In this document: one piece after another, positions 26,092 to 35,211 of the stretch
Layout of the letters: every line of letters begins with the position of its first letter
Numbering within the stretch: position 1 is the stretch's first letter
From: Streptomyces anulatus
GTDB lineage: Bacteria > Actinomycetota > Actinomycetes > Streptomycetales > Streptomycetaceae
Length of the DNA stretch: 64,000 nucleotides
Reading direction: 5' to 3'
Assembly (NCBI RefSeq): GCF_014650675.1
Contig: NZ_BMVK01000009.1
Coordinates: forward strand, 1-64,000
Notes under the pieces: model-generated
Seen by the model: only the letters and a program-made list of their open reading frames with translations
The model's database searches: none
What the model was told of the DNA's origin: nothing
Translations under genes and position numbers: made by a program

Positions 26092-26323
26092 CGTACGTAC
26101 TCCTTGGCATCGGGAGGGGGAAGAGGGGGCGGCGGTCTGCGTCGTCCTCACATCGTGCTGCTCAACAGCTCCGCGAGGAGGGCGGCGTGACCGTCGTGGC
26201 GGACCTTCCGGGTGACCAGGACGACCGACGGTTTCCCGGCGGTGGACCCTCCACCCGATGAGTTCTCCGGCCGGACACAGTCTGTACCTGTGTCCATCGT
26301 CCGGATTCGCCCAGGAGAGCATC

Positions 26324-26905
26324 ATGACCGCCACCTACACCTTCGACGTATTCTCCAGCCTCGACGGTTTCGGCTCCTACAACGGTGACGGCGACTGGGG
26401 CGGCTACTGGGGCAAGCAGGGCCCCGAGCTGCTCGACCGCCGGCTCTCTCTGTACGGCGAGGATCAGCGAATGGTCTTCGGGGCCCACACCTATCGGGAA
26501 TTCGTGCGGCTGCTGGGCCCGGGCTCGAAGGAGTCCGGCGTGGGCGACGCATGGGTCACGCGGATGAGGAACCTGCCGGCGACGGTGGTCTCGTCCACGC
26601 TCGAAGGACCCCTCGACTGGCCGGACGCGACCGTCGCGAACAGCGACGCCATCGACGTCGTCGCCCGCCTCAAGGAGGAGTCCGAGGTGCCGTTGCGCTC
26701 GCACGGCAGCCTGTCGATGAACCGGGCGCTGTTGGCCGCCGGCCTGGTCGACCGCGTCCACGTCACGCTCTTCCCCGTCATCACCGGTCGGACCGGTACG
26801 GAACCGGTCCTGCGGGGTGCGGCCGACTTCGACCTCGAACTGATCGAGAGCCGGACGCTCGATGGCCGTACCCAGGAGCTCATCTACCGGCCCACCCCGC
26901 ACTGA
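26324..26905 (+). CDS. dihydrofolate-reductase-fold protein (RibD C-terminal family)
   Basis: A 193-residue cytoplasmic NADPH-dependent reductase of the RibD/DfrA-like family. It opens with TATYTFDVFSSLDGF, the typical first strand, has the GAHTYREF region and ends with VDRVHVTLFPVITGRTG, the family's C-terminal strand. The substrate of these stand-alone proteins is unknown; a folate or pteridine-like compound is usually assumed. ATG 26324 follows CAGGAGAG. It is divergent from the ACR3-like gene and could be co-regulated, though no operator is evident. Confidence 0.85.
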   Translation: MTATYTFDVFSSLDGFGSYNGDGDWGGYWGKQGPELLDRRLSLYGEDQRMVFGAHTYREFVRLLGPGSKESGVGDAWVTRMRNLPATVVSSTLEGPLDWPDATVANSDAIDVVARLKEESEVPLRSHGSLSMNRALLAAGLVDRVHVTLFPVITGRTGTEPVLRGAADFDLELIESRTLDGRTQELIYRPTPH

Positions 26906-26986
26906 CCTGCACGGATTCCGACCCGGCCGTGCCGGGGCCCCGGCCGCCGGCGACCGGGCCCTCCTCGGCCCCGGAACCGCACGGTC

Positions 26987-27601
26987 TCAGGCGCGACGGG
27001 TTCGCCAGAGCCATACAGCCGTGCCGACCATCAGGGCGAGGCTTCCCAGGTTGCCCAGGAGTGCCTGCATTTCGCCCGCCGCCCAGCCGCTGATCACGTT
27101 CCAGGTGACGATGACGGTGGTCGGCACGACGACGGCGAGCAGTACGCCGGTGGTCTTCTGGACGGCGGTCCAGTGCACCGAGGTGCAGAGAAGTACCGCG
27201 CCGGTGACGCGGAACAGGAAGCCGAACACCGCACCGGGGTCGAACGCCGCGTCGGGGCCGATGGAGAAGATCATCGTGAAGGGCAGCGAGAGCGTCAGCA
27301 TCAGGAGCGGCACCAGCGGGTGCACCTTGCCGCGCCGAGCGGGTACGTCCGCGTCGCCCCCGGCCTGCGTGCCGGGCGTCCCGTTCCCCGCCTCGGCCAG
27401 CGCCGTCGCCGCGATCGTGCGGGGGTCCCCCAGCTCCGTGAGTATCTCGCCGATCGCCGCGTCGGGGCGCTCCGTACGCGTCACCTCGATGTGCTCGGCG
27501 AGGTCGGCGAGCAGTTCCTGGCGGCGGTCGGCGGTGAGCGCGGAGCTCTCCCGCTCGACGGCGGAGAGGTAGTTGCGTACGGGGTCGGCGAAGGTCTTCA
27601 T
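26987..27601 (-). CDS. HAAS-domain membrane protein
   Basis: A 204-residue protein with an N-terminal cytoplasmic HAAS/DUF1700 helical domain (residues 1-65, YLSAVERESSALTADRRQELLADLAEHIE and GDPRTIAA) and four hydrophobic helices in the C-terminal half. Its ATG overlaps the stop of the PadR gene (ATGA). Such HAAS proteins are regularly partnered with PadR regulators and are thought to link the regulator to the membrane. Precise function unknown. Confidence 0.8.
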   Translation of the reverse strand: MKTFADPVRNYLSAVERESSALTADRRQELLADLAEHIEVTRTERPDAAIGEILTELGDPRTIAATALAEAGNGTPGTQAGGDADVPARRGKVHPLVPLLMLTLSLPFTMIFSIGPDAAFDPGAVFGFLFRVTGAVLLCTSVHWTAVQKTTGVLLAVVVPTTVIVTWNVISGWAAGEMQALLGNLGSLALMVGTAVWLWRTRRA

Positions 27602-27972
27602 GCAAGGTCTCCGTTGGAGGTGTGGGGGGTGGTGAGGAAGGCGTCGACGGCATCGCGGAAGCCGGGCCAGAGGCGGGTGAACTCGTCGAGTGCGGCACGC
27701 CCCCCGTCGGTGAGCGCGTAGTAGCGACGGGGTGGCCCGGAGTCGGACTCCCGCCAGGTGGTGGTGACCAGGTCGTCGCGGCGGAGCCGGGAGAGCAGCG
27801 GGTAGACGGTGCCCTGACTGGTGGCCAGGGCGCCGGATTCCTCAAGGGCGTGGAGGAGTTCCACGCCGTAACGAGGGCTGTCCCGCATCAGGGCGAGCAC
27901 GCAGTACTCCAGAACGCCCTTGCGCAGCTGGGCGGCCGCCCGTGCCTGCTTGGCTGCATCGCCTGGTTCCAT
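27598..27972 (-). CDS. PadR-family transcriptional regulator
   Basis: A 124-residue PadR winged-helix protein: LRKGVLEYCVLALMRDSPRYGVELLHALEE forms the first helices and GTVYPLLSRLRRDDLVTTTWRE the recognition helix and wing, followed by RRYYALTDGGRAAL. I start at ATG 27972; a longer frame to 28125 crosses the AT-richer intergenic area. It heads a two-gene operon with the HAAS membrane protein and probably autoregulates from the TGCGATGCAAGATACC region just upstream. Confidence 0.88.
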   Translation of the reverse strand: MEPGDAAKQARAAAQLRKGVLEYCVLALMRDSPRYGVELLHALEESGALATSQGTVYPLLSRLRRDDLVTTTWRESDSGPPRRYYALTDGGRAALDEFTRLWPGFRDAVDAFLTTPHTSNGDLA

Positions 27973-28132
27973 GCGATGCAAGATACCTTGCGCGGCATGC
28001 GGGCCGGTAGGGAGCCCCTTCCCCCTCCGGGTACCGATCGCCCCGAACCGGCGGACGCCTTCCGGAGGCCGACGGACCGGGCCGGTGGAACCGGTCGTGG
28101 CGTGAAACTCTGAATGGTGGTTCACTTCTTCT

Positions 28133-28738
28133 ATGGCCTACCGCAAGACCCCCGCCGAAGTCCGTCGGCTCGAAGCCGCCCGGGAGCATCTCGTCGTCCG
28201 CGCCACCGAGGTCGTGACGGAGGTCGGCTGGGCGCAGGCGTCCGTGACCGCTGTCGCCGACGCGGCCGGGATCGCCGCCGGCTCCGTCTACCAGCACTTC
28301 TCGTCCAAGTCCGCGCTGGCAGTGGAGGTCTTCCGCCGCGCCGCACAGCGTGAGGTGGACGTGCTGGGCGAGGTGCTGGAGGGCGACGGCGACCCTGCCG
28401 GGCGCTTGCGCCGGGGGGTGGAGGTGTTCGCCCGCCGCGCCCTGGAGAACCACGGCCTGGCGTACGCGTTGCTCGCGGCGCCCGCCGAACCGGCGGTCGG
28501 CGCGGAGCGTCTCGCCTTCCGGCGCCGCTACCGGGCGCTGTTCGCCGCGGTGATCGACGAGGGGGTCGCCGCAGGCCTGCTGCCGGACCAGGACGCGGAG
28601 ATCACCGCCGCGGCGCTGACCGGCGCCGTCGGCGAGGTCCTCGTGTACCCGCTGAGCACCTCGGCCGCGCACGACACGGACCGGCTCGTCACCCGCCTCA
28701 CCGCGGTGGCCCTGCGCTGTGCGGGCGCGGCGCCCTGA
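28133..28738 (+). CDS. TetR-family transcriptional regulator
   Basis: A 201-residue TetR protein with the helix-turn-helix at about residues 25-60 (ASVTAVADAAGIAAGSVYQHFSSKSALA) and a C-terminal all-helical ligand domain. It lies 124 bp upstream of, and in line with, the acyl-CoA dehydrogenase gene, and divergent from the PadR operon. TetR regulators next to acyl-CoA dehydrogenases often respond to acyl-CoA esters, which would fit; the ligand is not readable. The ribosome site is weak. Confidence 0.87.
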   Translation: MAYRKTPAEVRRLEAAREHLVVRATEVVTEVGWAQASVTAVADAAGIAAGSVYQHFSSKSALAVEVFRRAAQREVDVLGEVLEGDGDPAGRLRRGVEVFARRALENHGLAYALLAAPAEPAVGAERLAFRRRYRALFAAVIDEGVAAGLLPDQDAEITAAALTGAVGEVLVYPLSTSAAHDTDRLVTRLTAVALRCAGAAP

Positions 28739-28790
28739 CCGAGACCGCGCCTGCCGCGCCCCGCACCTCGTGTGCCGCACCCGCCGCCCC

Positions 28791-28826
28791 TCCGTCCCGA
28801 CGTCCGTCCCGACGTCCGTCCCGACG
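28791..28826. repeat. three tandem copies of a 12-bp unit
   Basis: TCCGTCCCGACG is repeated perfectly three times (28791, 28803, 28815) with a diverged fourth copy at 28827, in the spacer between the TetR and acyl-CoA dehydrogenase genes. The unit contains the pentamer CGTCC, and may be slippage-prone. Confidence 0.8.
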
Positions 28827-28862
28827 CTCCGTCCCACCGTCCCGTCTCCCGGAGGAGAACCG

Positions 28863-30521
28863 ATGCCCACGCCCGCCGCACCGCGCAGCAACCCGACCGC
28901 CGTGACGCACGAGGTGACGAACCAGCCGCCTCCGCTCACCGGCCACGACGCCGCCGACGACGCCGTGCTGCTCGAAGGGATACGCCGCGAGGGCGCCGCA
29001 TGGCACCTGGACGAGCTGCACCGCTTCGGCCGCTATGTCGGCAGCGAGGAGGCCCAGCACTGGGCCGACCAGGCCAACCGCCACGAGCCGGAGCTGCGTA
29101 CCCACGACCGCTTCGGCCACCGGGTCGACGAGGTGGAGTTCCATCCCGCCTACCACTCCCTGATGGACGCCTCGGTGCGTGCGGGGCTGGCGGGCGCCGC
29201 CTGGGCCGACGGGCGTCCCGGGGCCCATGTCGCCCGCGCGGGCGGCTTCATGCTGGCCACGATGCTGGAGCAGGGCCACCTGTGCCCGGTCTCGATGACG
29301 TACGCCGTCGTCCCGGCGCTGCGCCGCTCCCCCGACCTCGCCAAGACGTACGAACCACTGCTGACCAGCCGTGTGTACGAGCCCGGGCTCAGCGACCCCG
29401 CAGCCAAGCGCGGCCTGCTCGCCGGTATGGGGATGACGGAGAAGCAGGGCGGTACCGATGTGCGCGCCAACACCACGGCCGCCGTCGAACAGAACGACGG
29501 CACCTGGCGGCTGCGCGGCCACAAGTGGTTCACCAGCGCGCCGATGAACGATCTCTTCTTGGTGCTCGCCCAGTCGCCCGGCGGTCTGTCGTGCTTCCTG
29601 GTTCCGCGCGTGCTGTCGGACGGAAGCCGGAACACCTTCCGCATCCAGCGGCTCAAGGACAAGCTCGGCAACCGCTCCAACGCGTCCAGCGAGCCCGAGT
29701 TCGACGACACCGTGGCCTGGCTCGTCGGCGACGAGGGCAAGGGCGTACGCACCATCATCGACATGGTGACGATGACCCGGCTCGACTGCGTGCTCGGCTC
29801 CGCCGCCGGCATCCGTGCCGCGCTCGCGCAGGCGGCCCACCACGCGCGCCACCGCTCGGTGTTCGGCGCCCGGCTCATCGACCAGCCCCTGATGCGCAAT
29901 GTCCTGGCGGACCTGTCCCTGGAGTCCGAGGCCGCCACGACCCTGGCCCTGCGCCTGGCGGGGGCCGCCGACCGCGCCCACCGGGGCGACGACGGGGAAC
30001 GCGCGTTCCTCCGCCTGGCCACGGCCATCGGGAAGTACTGGGTGTGCAAGCGGCAGCCCGTGGCGGTGGCCGAGGCGCTGGAGTGCCTCGGCGGCAACGG
30101 GTACGACGAGGCGTCCGGGATGCCCCGGCTGTACCGCGAGGCCCCGCTCAACGGCATCTGGGAGGGCTCCGGCAATGTCAACGCCCTCGACATGCTCCGG
30201 GCGTTGACACGGGAGCCCGCGTCGCTGGAGGCCTTCCACGCCGAGATCGAGGCGGCGGCGGGGGCGGACGCGCGCCTCGACGCGGCGTGGCGGGAGCTGC
30301 GGGCCGAGCTGGCGCGCACGGAGGACGCGCAGCTCCGGGCCCGCCGGGTCGTCGAACGAGCCGCTCTCGTGCTCCAGGGCTCGCTGCTGGTGCGCCACGC
30401 ACCGCCGGCGGTGGCCGACGCGTTCTGCGCGTCCCGCCTCGCCGGGGACCAGGGGCTCGCCTTCGGCACGCTTCCCGCGGGCACGGACTTCGCGGCGCTG
30501 CTGGGGCGGCTGCCCGCCTGA
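28863..30521 (+). CDS. AidB-like acyl-CoA dehydrogenase
   Basis: A 552-residue flavoenzyme of the acyl-CoA dehydrogenase superfamily, longer than the usual 380 residues and matching the AidB (alkylation response) branch. Visible are the FAD region GMGMTEKQGGTDVRANTT, RGHKWFTSAPMND, the substrate loop SVFGARLIDQPLMRNVLADL and the C-terminal ECLGGNGYDEASGMPRLYREAPLNGIWEGSGNV. E. coli AidB binds DNA and protects it against alkylation; others oxidise CoA esters. ATG 28863 has GGAGGAG. Probably controlled by the upstream TetR protein. No ada or alkylation gene is nearby, so the DNA-protection role is only a family inference. Confidence 0.88.
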   Translation: MPTPAAPRSNPTAVTHEVTNQPPPLTGHDAADDAVLLEGIRREGAAWHLDELHRFGRYVGSEEAQHWADQANRHEPELRTHDRFGHRVDEVEFHPAYHSLMDASVRAGLAGAAWADGRPGAHVARAGGFMLATMLEQGHLCPVSMTYAVVPALRRSPDLAKTYEPLLTSRVYEPGLSDPAAKRGLLAGMGMTEKQGGTDVRANTTAAVEQNDGTWRLRGHKWFTSAPMNDLFLVLAQSPGGLSCFLVPRVLSDGSRNTFRIQRLKDKLGNRSNASSEPEFDDTVAWLVGDEGKGVRTIIDMVTMTRLDCVLGSAAGIRAALAQAAHHARHRSVFGARLIDQPLMRNVLADLSLESEAATTLALRLAGAADRAHRGDDGERAFLRLATAIGKYWVCKRQPVAVAEALECLGGNGYDEASGMPRLYREAPLNGIWEGSGNVNALDMLRALTREPASLEAFHAEIEAAAGADARLDAAWRELRAELARTEDAQLRARRVVERAALVLQGSLLVRHAPPAVADAFCASRLAGDQGLAFGTLPAGTDFAALLGRLPA

Positions 30522-30596
30522 CGGGGACCGGGGCGAGGGCGGCCGGAAACCTCGCCACCGCGGGGTGGACCCGTGTCGCCGGCCCGCTGTTGTCCG

Positions 30597-31337
30597 TCAG
30601 TGGCCGTCGTGTGCGTGCCGGAGGTAGGCGTCCAGCTCGGCGGCCCCGGCCAGCATCGCCCTCCCCCGGGCGGCCAGCCGGGCGTGCCAGTCACGCAGGG
30701 CCGCCGCCAGCGGCTCCAGACCGCCGGCCGCCCGCACCTGGGCGATCAACGGTGCGATCTGCTCAAGGCGGTAGCCGCCCCGCCTGAGCTGGTGGGCCAG
30801 TCCGGCGTCCCGTACATCGGTGTCCGCGTACACCCGGTAGCCGGTTCGCGGGTCGCGGCCCGGGGCCACGAGCCCGGCACGCTCCCACTTCCGCAGTGTG
30901 GCGGGTCTGATCCCCAGCTTTCCCGCCAGCGGTCCCACGAACATCCCGCCGGGGCTCGACGCGTCGTCGGGTGCGGGCGCGGCCCCGGGACCCAGATCGC
31001 GGAGGGCCCTCTCGACTGCTTGCAGCGTCCTCCGGTCCTCCAGGAGCTGGGCGTGGCTCTCGTCGATGATGCGGAACGCCTCCTGCGGATCGTCGCGGTT
31101 CACCGCCCGCATGATCGATGTCGCGGTCCCGTGCCCATGACCGGGGACCAGCGCGAGGAACGCCGCAAGAGCGTGCGCGTGCAGCGGTGCGTAGGTGCGG
31201 TAACCGTGCGCGGTGCGCCCGGCGGCCGGGAGGATCCCCGCCGCCTCGTAGTTCCTGACGGCCTGCGTCGACAATCCGTGCCGACGGGCCAGATCGATGG
31301 GCCGGAGTCGACCTGCTGTTTGAGGGTTTTGCCTCAT
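30597..31337 (-). CDS. TioE-like regulator with two MerR DNA-binding domains
   Basis: A 246-residue protein with two MerR-type winged helices. The first (residues 10-60) reads RPIDLARRHGLSTQAVRNYEAAGILP then HGYRTY; the second (about 140-200) reads VGPLAGKLGIRPATLRKWERAGLV then TGYRVYADTDVRDAGL. A normal MerR protein has only the first plus a sensor. The order matches the TioE family of Streptomyces. ATG 31337 begins MRQNPQTAGRLRP. It is divergent from the erythromycin-esterase gene with only 58 bp between starts and an inverted repeat between them, so it very likely controls that gene. Confidence 0.85.
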   Translation of the reverse strand: MRQNPQTAGRLRPIDLARRHGLSTQAVRNYEAAGILPAAGRTAHGYRTYAPLHAHALAAFLALVPGHGHGTATSIMRAVNRDDPQEAFRIIDESHAQLLEDRRTLQAVERALRDLGPGAAPAPDDASSPGGMFVGPLAGKLGIRPATLRKWERAGLVAPGRDPRTGYRVYADTDVRDAGLAHQLRRGGYRLEQIAPLIAQVRAAGGLEPLAAALRDWHARLAARGRAMLAGAAELDAYLRHAHDGH

Positions 31338-31374
31338 GGGTCCCAAGGTATCGCGCAAAAGTTTCCACCGAGGG

Positions 31375-31392
31375 TTCAACGATACGGTTGAA
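31375..31392. promoter_or_regulatory. inverted-repeat operator between MerR and erythromycin-esterase genes
   Basis: TTCAAC, six bases, GTTGAA is a perfect 6-bp inverted repeat that ends 3 bases before the esterase ATG. Given the double-MerR regulator alongside, it is the best candidate for its binding site. Binding here would block translation-proximal transcription. Confidence 0.6.
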
Positions 31393-31395
31393 GCC

Positions 31396-32634
31396 ATGGC
31401 CAACGACATCAAGGACATCGCCCACGCCGTCGACGCGGCTTCCGTCATGAGGCTGTTCGCCTCCCCGCCCAGGGTGCTGACCCTGGGCGAGCCCACCCAC
31501 GGGGTGGACGCCCCCCTCCTGCTGCGCAACGCGCTCTTCCGGCAGCTTGTCGAGCGGGAGGGCTACCGGACCATCACCATCGAGAGCGACTGTGTGGCGG
31601 GACTGCTGGTGGACGACTACGTGACGACGGGCGCGGGCACGCTCGACGAGGCGATGGACCGGGGGTTCGGCCACGGCCTCGGGAAGTCGGCGGCCAATCG
31701 TGAACTGGTGCGCTGGATGCGCGCGTTCAACGACGGCCGGCCCGCGTCCGACCAGGTCCGCTTCGCCGGCTTCGACGGCCCGCTGGAGATGGCGTACGCG
31801 GAGAGCCCGCGCGAGGCCCTCACCTCGCTGCACCGCGTTCTCGCCGACCACGTGGACACGGGCCTGCTCCCCTGCACCGCCGGGACGCTCGACCGCCTCC
31901 TCGGCGCCGACGAGCGGTGGACCGACCCGGCGGCGATGCTGGATCCGTCCGCGTCCTTCGGCCGGTCGGCCGAGGCTGGGCAACTGCGCCTGTTCGCCGA
32001 CGATCTGGGGGCTCTGCTCGACGCGTGGACGCCGCATCTGATCGCGGTGACCTCGCGGGACGCGTTCGACCGGGCCCTCCTGTACGCACGGGCCGCCTCG
32101 GGGCTGCTGCGGTACCACTTCTGGATGGCCGACACGTCACCGGACCGTCTGTCACGGCTGACGGGCCTGCGGGATCAGATGATGGCCGGAAACCTCCTCG
32201 CGCTCGCCGAGCGGGCGCCGGTTCTGGTGCACGCCCACAACAGCCATCTCCAGCGGGACATGAGCTCGATGCGGATGGGCGGCCGACGGCTGGAGTGGTG
32301 GAGCGCGGGCGCCGTCGTCAACGCCCGCCTGGGCGAGGAGTACGGCTTCCTGGCCACCGCCTTCGGCACGATGCGACACCGAGGGGTCGACGTTCCGCCG
32401 CCGGACACCCTCGAAGGAACCCTGTACGCGCTCCCGGAGGAGCCCTGCCTGGTGAACGCCTCCGAGCTGACCGCCGTCCACGGCGCCACGGGCTTCGCCC
32501 GGCGGACGTCCCCGTACTTCGGCTACGCCCCGCTCGACCCGGCGCACCTGGCCCGTATCGACGGAGTCGTGTTCATGAAGGACATCCCGGAGGACGTTTC
32601 AGAGAACTTTCCGGAGAACGTTCCGGAGAACTGA
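31396..32634 (+). CDS. erythromycin esterase family protein
   Basis: A 412-residue protein of the EreA/EreB-like hydrolase family. The landmark motifs are present: TLGEPTHG (His, residues about 30-36), ITIESDC, and VLVHAHNSHLQRD with the catalytic-type His pair, followed by the EYGFLATAFGT segment. Ere enzymes open the macrolactone ring of erythromycin, but most chromosomal relatives in Streptomyces have unknown substrates. The C-terminus ends in an odd low-complexity repeat (PEDVSENFPENVPEN). Paired with a TioE-type regulator, as for resistance functions. Macrolide resistance is possible but not shown by the sequence. Confidence 0.85.
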   Translation: MANDIKDIAHAVDAASVMRLFASPPRVLTLGEPTHGVDAPLLLRNALFRQLVEREGYRTITIESDCVAGLLVDDYVTTGAGTLDEAMDRGFGHGLGKSAANRELVRWMRAFNDGRPASDQVRFAGFDGPLEMAYAESPREALTSLHRVLADHVDTGLLPCTAGTLDRLLGADERWTDPAAMLDPSASFGRSAEAGQLRLFADDLGALLDAWTPHLIAVTSRDAFDRALLYARAASGLLRYHFWMADTSPDRLSRLTGLRDQMMAGNLLALAERAPVLVHAHNSHLQRDMSSMRMGGRRLEWWSAGAVVNARLGEEYGFLATAFGTMRHRGVDVPPPDTLEGTLYALPEEPCLVNASELTAVHGATGFARRTSPYFGYAPLDPAHLARIDGVVFMKDIPEDVSENFPENVPEN

Positions 32635-32731
32635 GGACGCTCGTGTAGACGTGCGTAGGGGCCTTCATCCCCTCCCCCCGAACGTCCGGACGGGTGAATC
32701 CCCGTCAGGTCAGGAATAGTTGGGCCGGGCC

Positions 32732-33646
32732 ATGGTTGATCACACCATGACTTCTGAGATTTCCGGAACGGGCAGGGCATTCGGGCGTGTGGGGATCTGG
32801 AGCGGCGCCCTGCACGCTTCACGGGTGGACGACGCGGGCACGAAGGCGATCGCGGAGGCGCTCGCCGAGCTCGAAGAGCTGGGGTACGGCACCGTCTGGA
32901 TCGGGGGCAGTCCGACGCCCGAGGACGCCGCAGCCGTCGTGGCCGCCACCCGGTCGATCACGGTGGCCACCGGCATCCTGAGCATCTGGAACCACACGGC
33001 CGAGGAGGCGGCGGCCGCGATCTCGGCGATCGATCCGGGTGCGCGCCGTCGCTTCGTCCTCGGTCTGGGCGTCAGTCACGGACCGATGGTGCCGCAGTAC
33101 GCGAAGCCGTACAGCGCGATGGTCTCCTACATCGACGCACTCGACGCCGCCGAACCGTCCGTGGGCTCCGGCCATCGGGTCCTGGCGGCCCTCGGTCCGA
33201 AGATGCTGAAGCTCGCGGCCGGCCGGTCGCTGGGGGCGCACCCCTACCTCGTCACCACCGAGCACACCGCGGAGGCCCGCGAGGCGCTCGGCCCCGACGC
33301 GCTGCTCGCCCCGGAGCTGACCGTGGTGCTGGACACCGACCTCGACCGGGCCCGCACCACGGCGCGGACCATGCTGAGGATGTATCTGCAGTTGCCCAAC
33401 TACACCGACAACCTGCTGCGCCTGGGGTTCACGGAAGGCGACTTCGAGGGCGGCGGCAGCGTCCGTCTCCTCGACGCCCTCTTCGCGCTGGGCGACGCCG
33501 AGCTGGTGAGGCGTCGGACCCGGGAGTACCTCGACGCCGGGGCCGACCATGTCGCGTTGCAGGTGCTCACCGCCGACGAGGGCGGCGCCGGCCTGCCGCG
33601 TGCCGCCTGGCGCGAGCTGGCCGAGGCGTTCGGCGACGAGCTCTGA
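32732..33646 (+). CDS. F420-dependent LLM-class oxidoreductase
   Basis: A 304-residue TIM-barrel flavin/F420 enzyme of the luciferase-like family. The barrel strands are visible (RVGIWSGAL, GTVWIGGS, ITVATGILSIW, RFVLGLGVSHGPMV), and GLGVSHGP is the typical cofactor-proximal segment. This subfamily (annotated TIGR03620-like) reduces unknown substrates with F420H2. Start is uncertain: ATG 32732 or ATG 32747 (MTSEISGTGRAF), both with weak ribosome sites. Single gene. Confidence 0.82.
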   Translation: MVDHTMTSEISGTGRAFGRVGIWSGALHASRVDDAGTKAIAEALAELEELGYGTVWIGGSPTPEDAAAVVAATRSITVATGILSIWNHTAEEAAAAISAIDPGARRRFVLGLGVSHGPMVPQYAKPYSAMVSYIDALDAAEPSVGSGHRVLAALGPKMLKLAAGRSLGAHPYLVTTEHTAEAREALGPDALLAPELTVVLDTDLDRARTTARTMLRMYLQLPNYTDNLLRLGFTEGDFEGGGSVRLLDALFALGDAELVRRRTREYLDAGADHVALQVLTADEGGAGLPRAAWRELAEAFGDEL

Positions 33647-33771
33647 CGGACCCGGACCCCCTCCGTCAACACGTCGCGCTCATCGTCCCGTTCGGGTGAT
33701 GTGCGGCGTGTCGGGAGGATCGCGGGGCGGCTCTGGGCAGCCTCCGTGCGACCGAACGTGGAGGGGGAGTC

Positions 33772-34866
33772 GTGGGAGTGGCACGTGAGTACGGGCGCAC
33801 CATCAGTGAGGGTCCGACACCGGCCGATGCGGCGGGAGCGCCCGCCCTGCCCTATCCGAGCGGCTGGTCCGCCCTGGCCTTCTCGCACGAGCTGCGGCCG
33901 GGCACCGTGCTCACCCGGCCGCTGGCGGGGCGCGACGTCGTCCTGTACCGCACGGGCACGGGAGCGCTCCGCGCCGTCCGTCCGTACTGCCCCCACCTGG
34001 GGGCCCACCTCGGTCTGGCGAAGGTGGAGGGGGAGGATCTCACGTGCCCCTTCCACTTCTTCTCGTTCGGCCCCGACGGCACGTGCGTCCGCACGGGGTA
34101 CGGCACACCGCCGCCGCGGTCCCCGCTGACGCAGCTGCCCGTCCACGAGGTGAACGGCGGCGTCTTCGTCTGGCGGCACCACGACGGCCGGGATCCGGAC
34201 TGGTTCGTCCCGCAGTGGCACGAGATCGGCCACAGGCCCGCGCGTACGGCCGCCTGGGAGCTGGCCGGCAACGTCCAGGAGGTCATCGAGAACTCGGTCG
34301 ACCTGGGGCACTTCGCCACCCTGCACGGCTGGGCGAAGGCCGAGATCGACGGTCCCGTGGCGTACGACGACGCGAAGTTCCATGTCGCCATGCGGGCCCA
34401 TGAGTCGGCGCCGCTCATGGGCGACTTCACCGTGGACGTGAAGGTGGACGGTTATGGACTCGGCTGCCTGCACGCCGACGTCCACACCCCCCGCTTCGGG
34501 CTGCGGATGTGCACGATGGTGATGCCGACGGCCATCGGGCCCAACCGGATGCAGTTCCGGCAGCTGAACCGCATCGCCTTCGACGAGCCCGGCCGGCTGC
34601 CGCCCGGGCTGGCCCGGATCGTCAGCCGTACCGCGGCCCGGCTCCTGGACCGCCCCGTCTTCCGGTCCAGTTGCGAGTTCACCGCCGCCGATTTCCCGAT
34701 CTGGCACCACAAGCAGTATCAGCAGCCGCCCCGGCTGGCATCCGGCGACGGACCGATCGGCCCGTTCCGGCGCTGGGCCAAGCGGTTCTATCCGGAGACG
34801 CCGGGCAGGGGCGCGTTGGCCCTCCCCCATCGCAGCGAGGGCGAGGACAGCGCCGTTCTCTCCTGA
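33772..34866 (+). CDS. Rieske non-haem iron oxygenase (KshA/cholesterol-desaturase-like)
   Basis: A 364-residue oxygenase component. The Rieske cluster ligands are Cys73-x-His75 (CPHLGAHLG) and Cys92-x2-His95 (CPFHFFSF); the catalytic iron triad includes His180 and His185 in NSVDLGHFATLHGW, bridged by Asp177. The order and length match 3-ketosteroid 9-alpha-hydroxylase and cholesterol 7-desaturase-like enzymes. It would hydroxylate or desaturate a hydrophobic ring compound using electrons from a separate reductase. The GTG start follows GGGGGAG. No reductase or steroid genes lie nearby, so the substrate is open. Single gene. Confidence 0.87.
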   Translation: MGVAREYGRTISEGPTPADAAGAPALPYPSGWSALAFSHELRPGTVLTRPLAGRDVVLYRTGTGALRAVRPYCPHLGAHLGLAKVEGEDLTCPFHFFSFGPDGTCVRTGYGTPPPRSPLTQLPVHEVNGGVFVWRHHDGRDPDWFVPQWHEIGHRPARTAAWELAGNVQEVIENSVDLGHFATLHGWAKAEIDGPVAYDDAKFHVAMRAHESAPLMGDFTVDVKVDGYGLGCLHADVHTPRFGLRMCTMVMPTAIGPNRMQFRQLNRIAFDEPGRLPPGLARIVSRTAARLLDRPVFRSSCEFTAADFPIWHHKQYQQPPRLASGDGPIGPFRRWAKRFYPETPGRGALALPHRSEGEDSAVLS

Positions 34867-35211
34867 CCGGCCCCGACCGGCACCGGCCCACGCCCCTCGT
34901 CCCGCCCTTCCTGAGCCCTTGCCCCGGCCTTCGCGTGCCCCTTCCCGGCGCGGCGGACGCCGGGGCTCCGCACTTCGGGCGCCATTCGGGCGGCGATCAC
35001 GGGAAAGCGGGCGGCCCGGTCGACCGGATCGGCGGCCGTAGTGAGCGTGACCAGCGCTGTTACACCCAGGAAACGGGCACGTTCGGGCTGAGGGGATCTG
35101 GTGAAGCGGCTGGTCGTTGCCCCGGGACTGCTTGTACAAACGACACATGAGCCCGAACGGACATGCGGGCTCCGCCCGTAACGGGCCCAGCAGCGACCAG
35201 GGAAGTGCGCC
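34867..35211. other. 345-bp region before the deoR-type gene; regulatory
   Basis: No gene recognised. It contains the paired inverted-repeat half sites listed separately (35080-35159) and a run CTTGTACAAACGACACATG that looks like promoter sequence shortly before the DeoR gene. Confidence 0.5.
35080..35159. promoter_or_regulatory. distant 10-bp inverted repeat, candidate DeoR operator pair
   Basis: CGTTCGGGCT (35080-35089) and its exact complement AGCCCGAACG (35150-35159) are 60 bp apart upstream of the DeoR-family gene. Two half sites at about six helical turns suit looping by a tetrameric DeoR/GlpR-type repressor. Confidence 0.45.
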
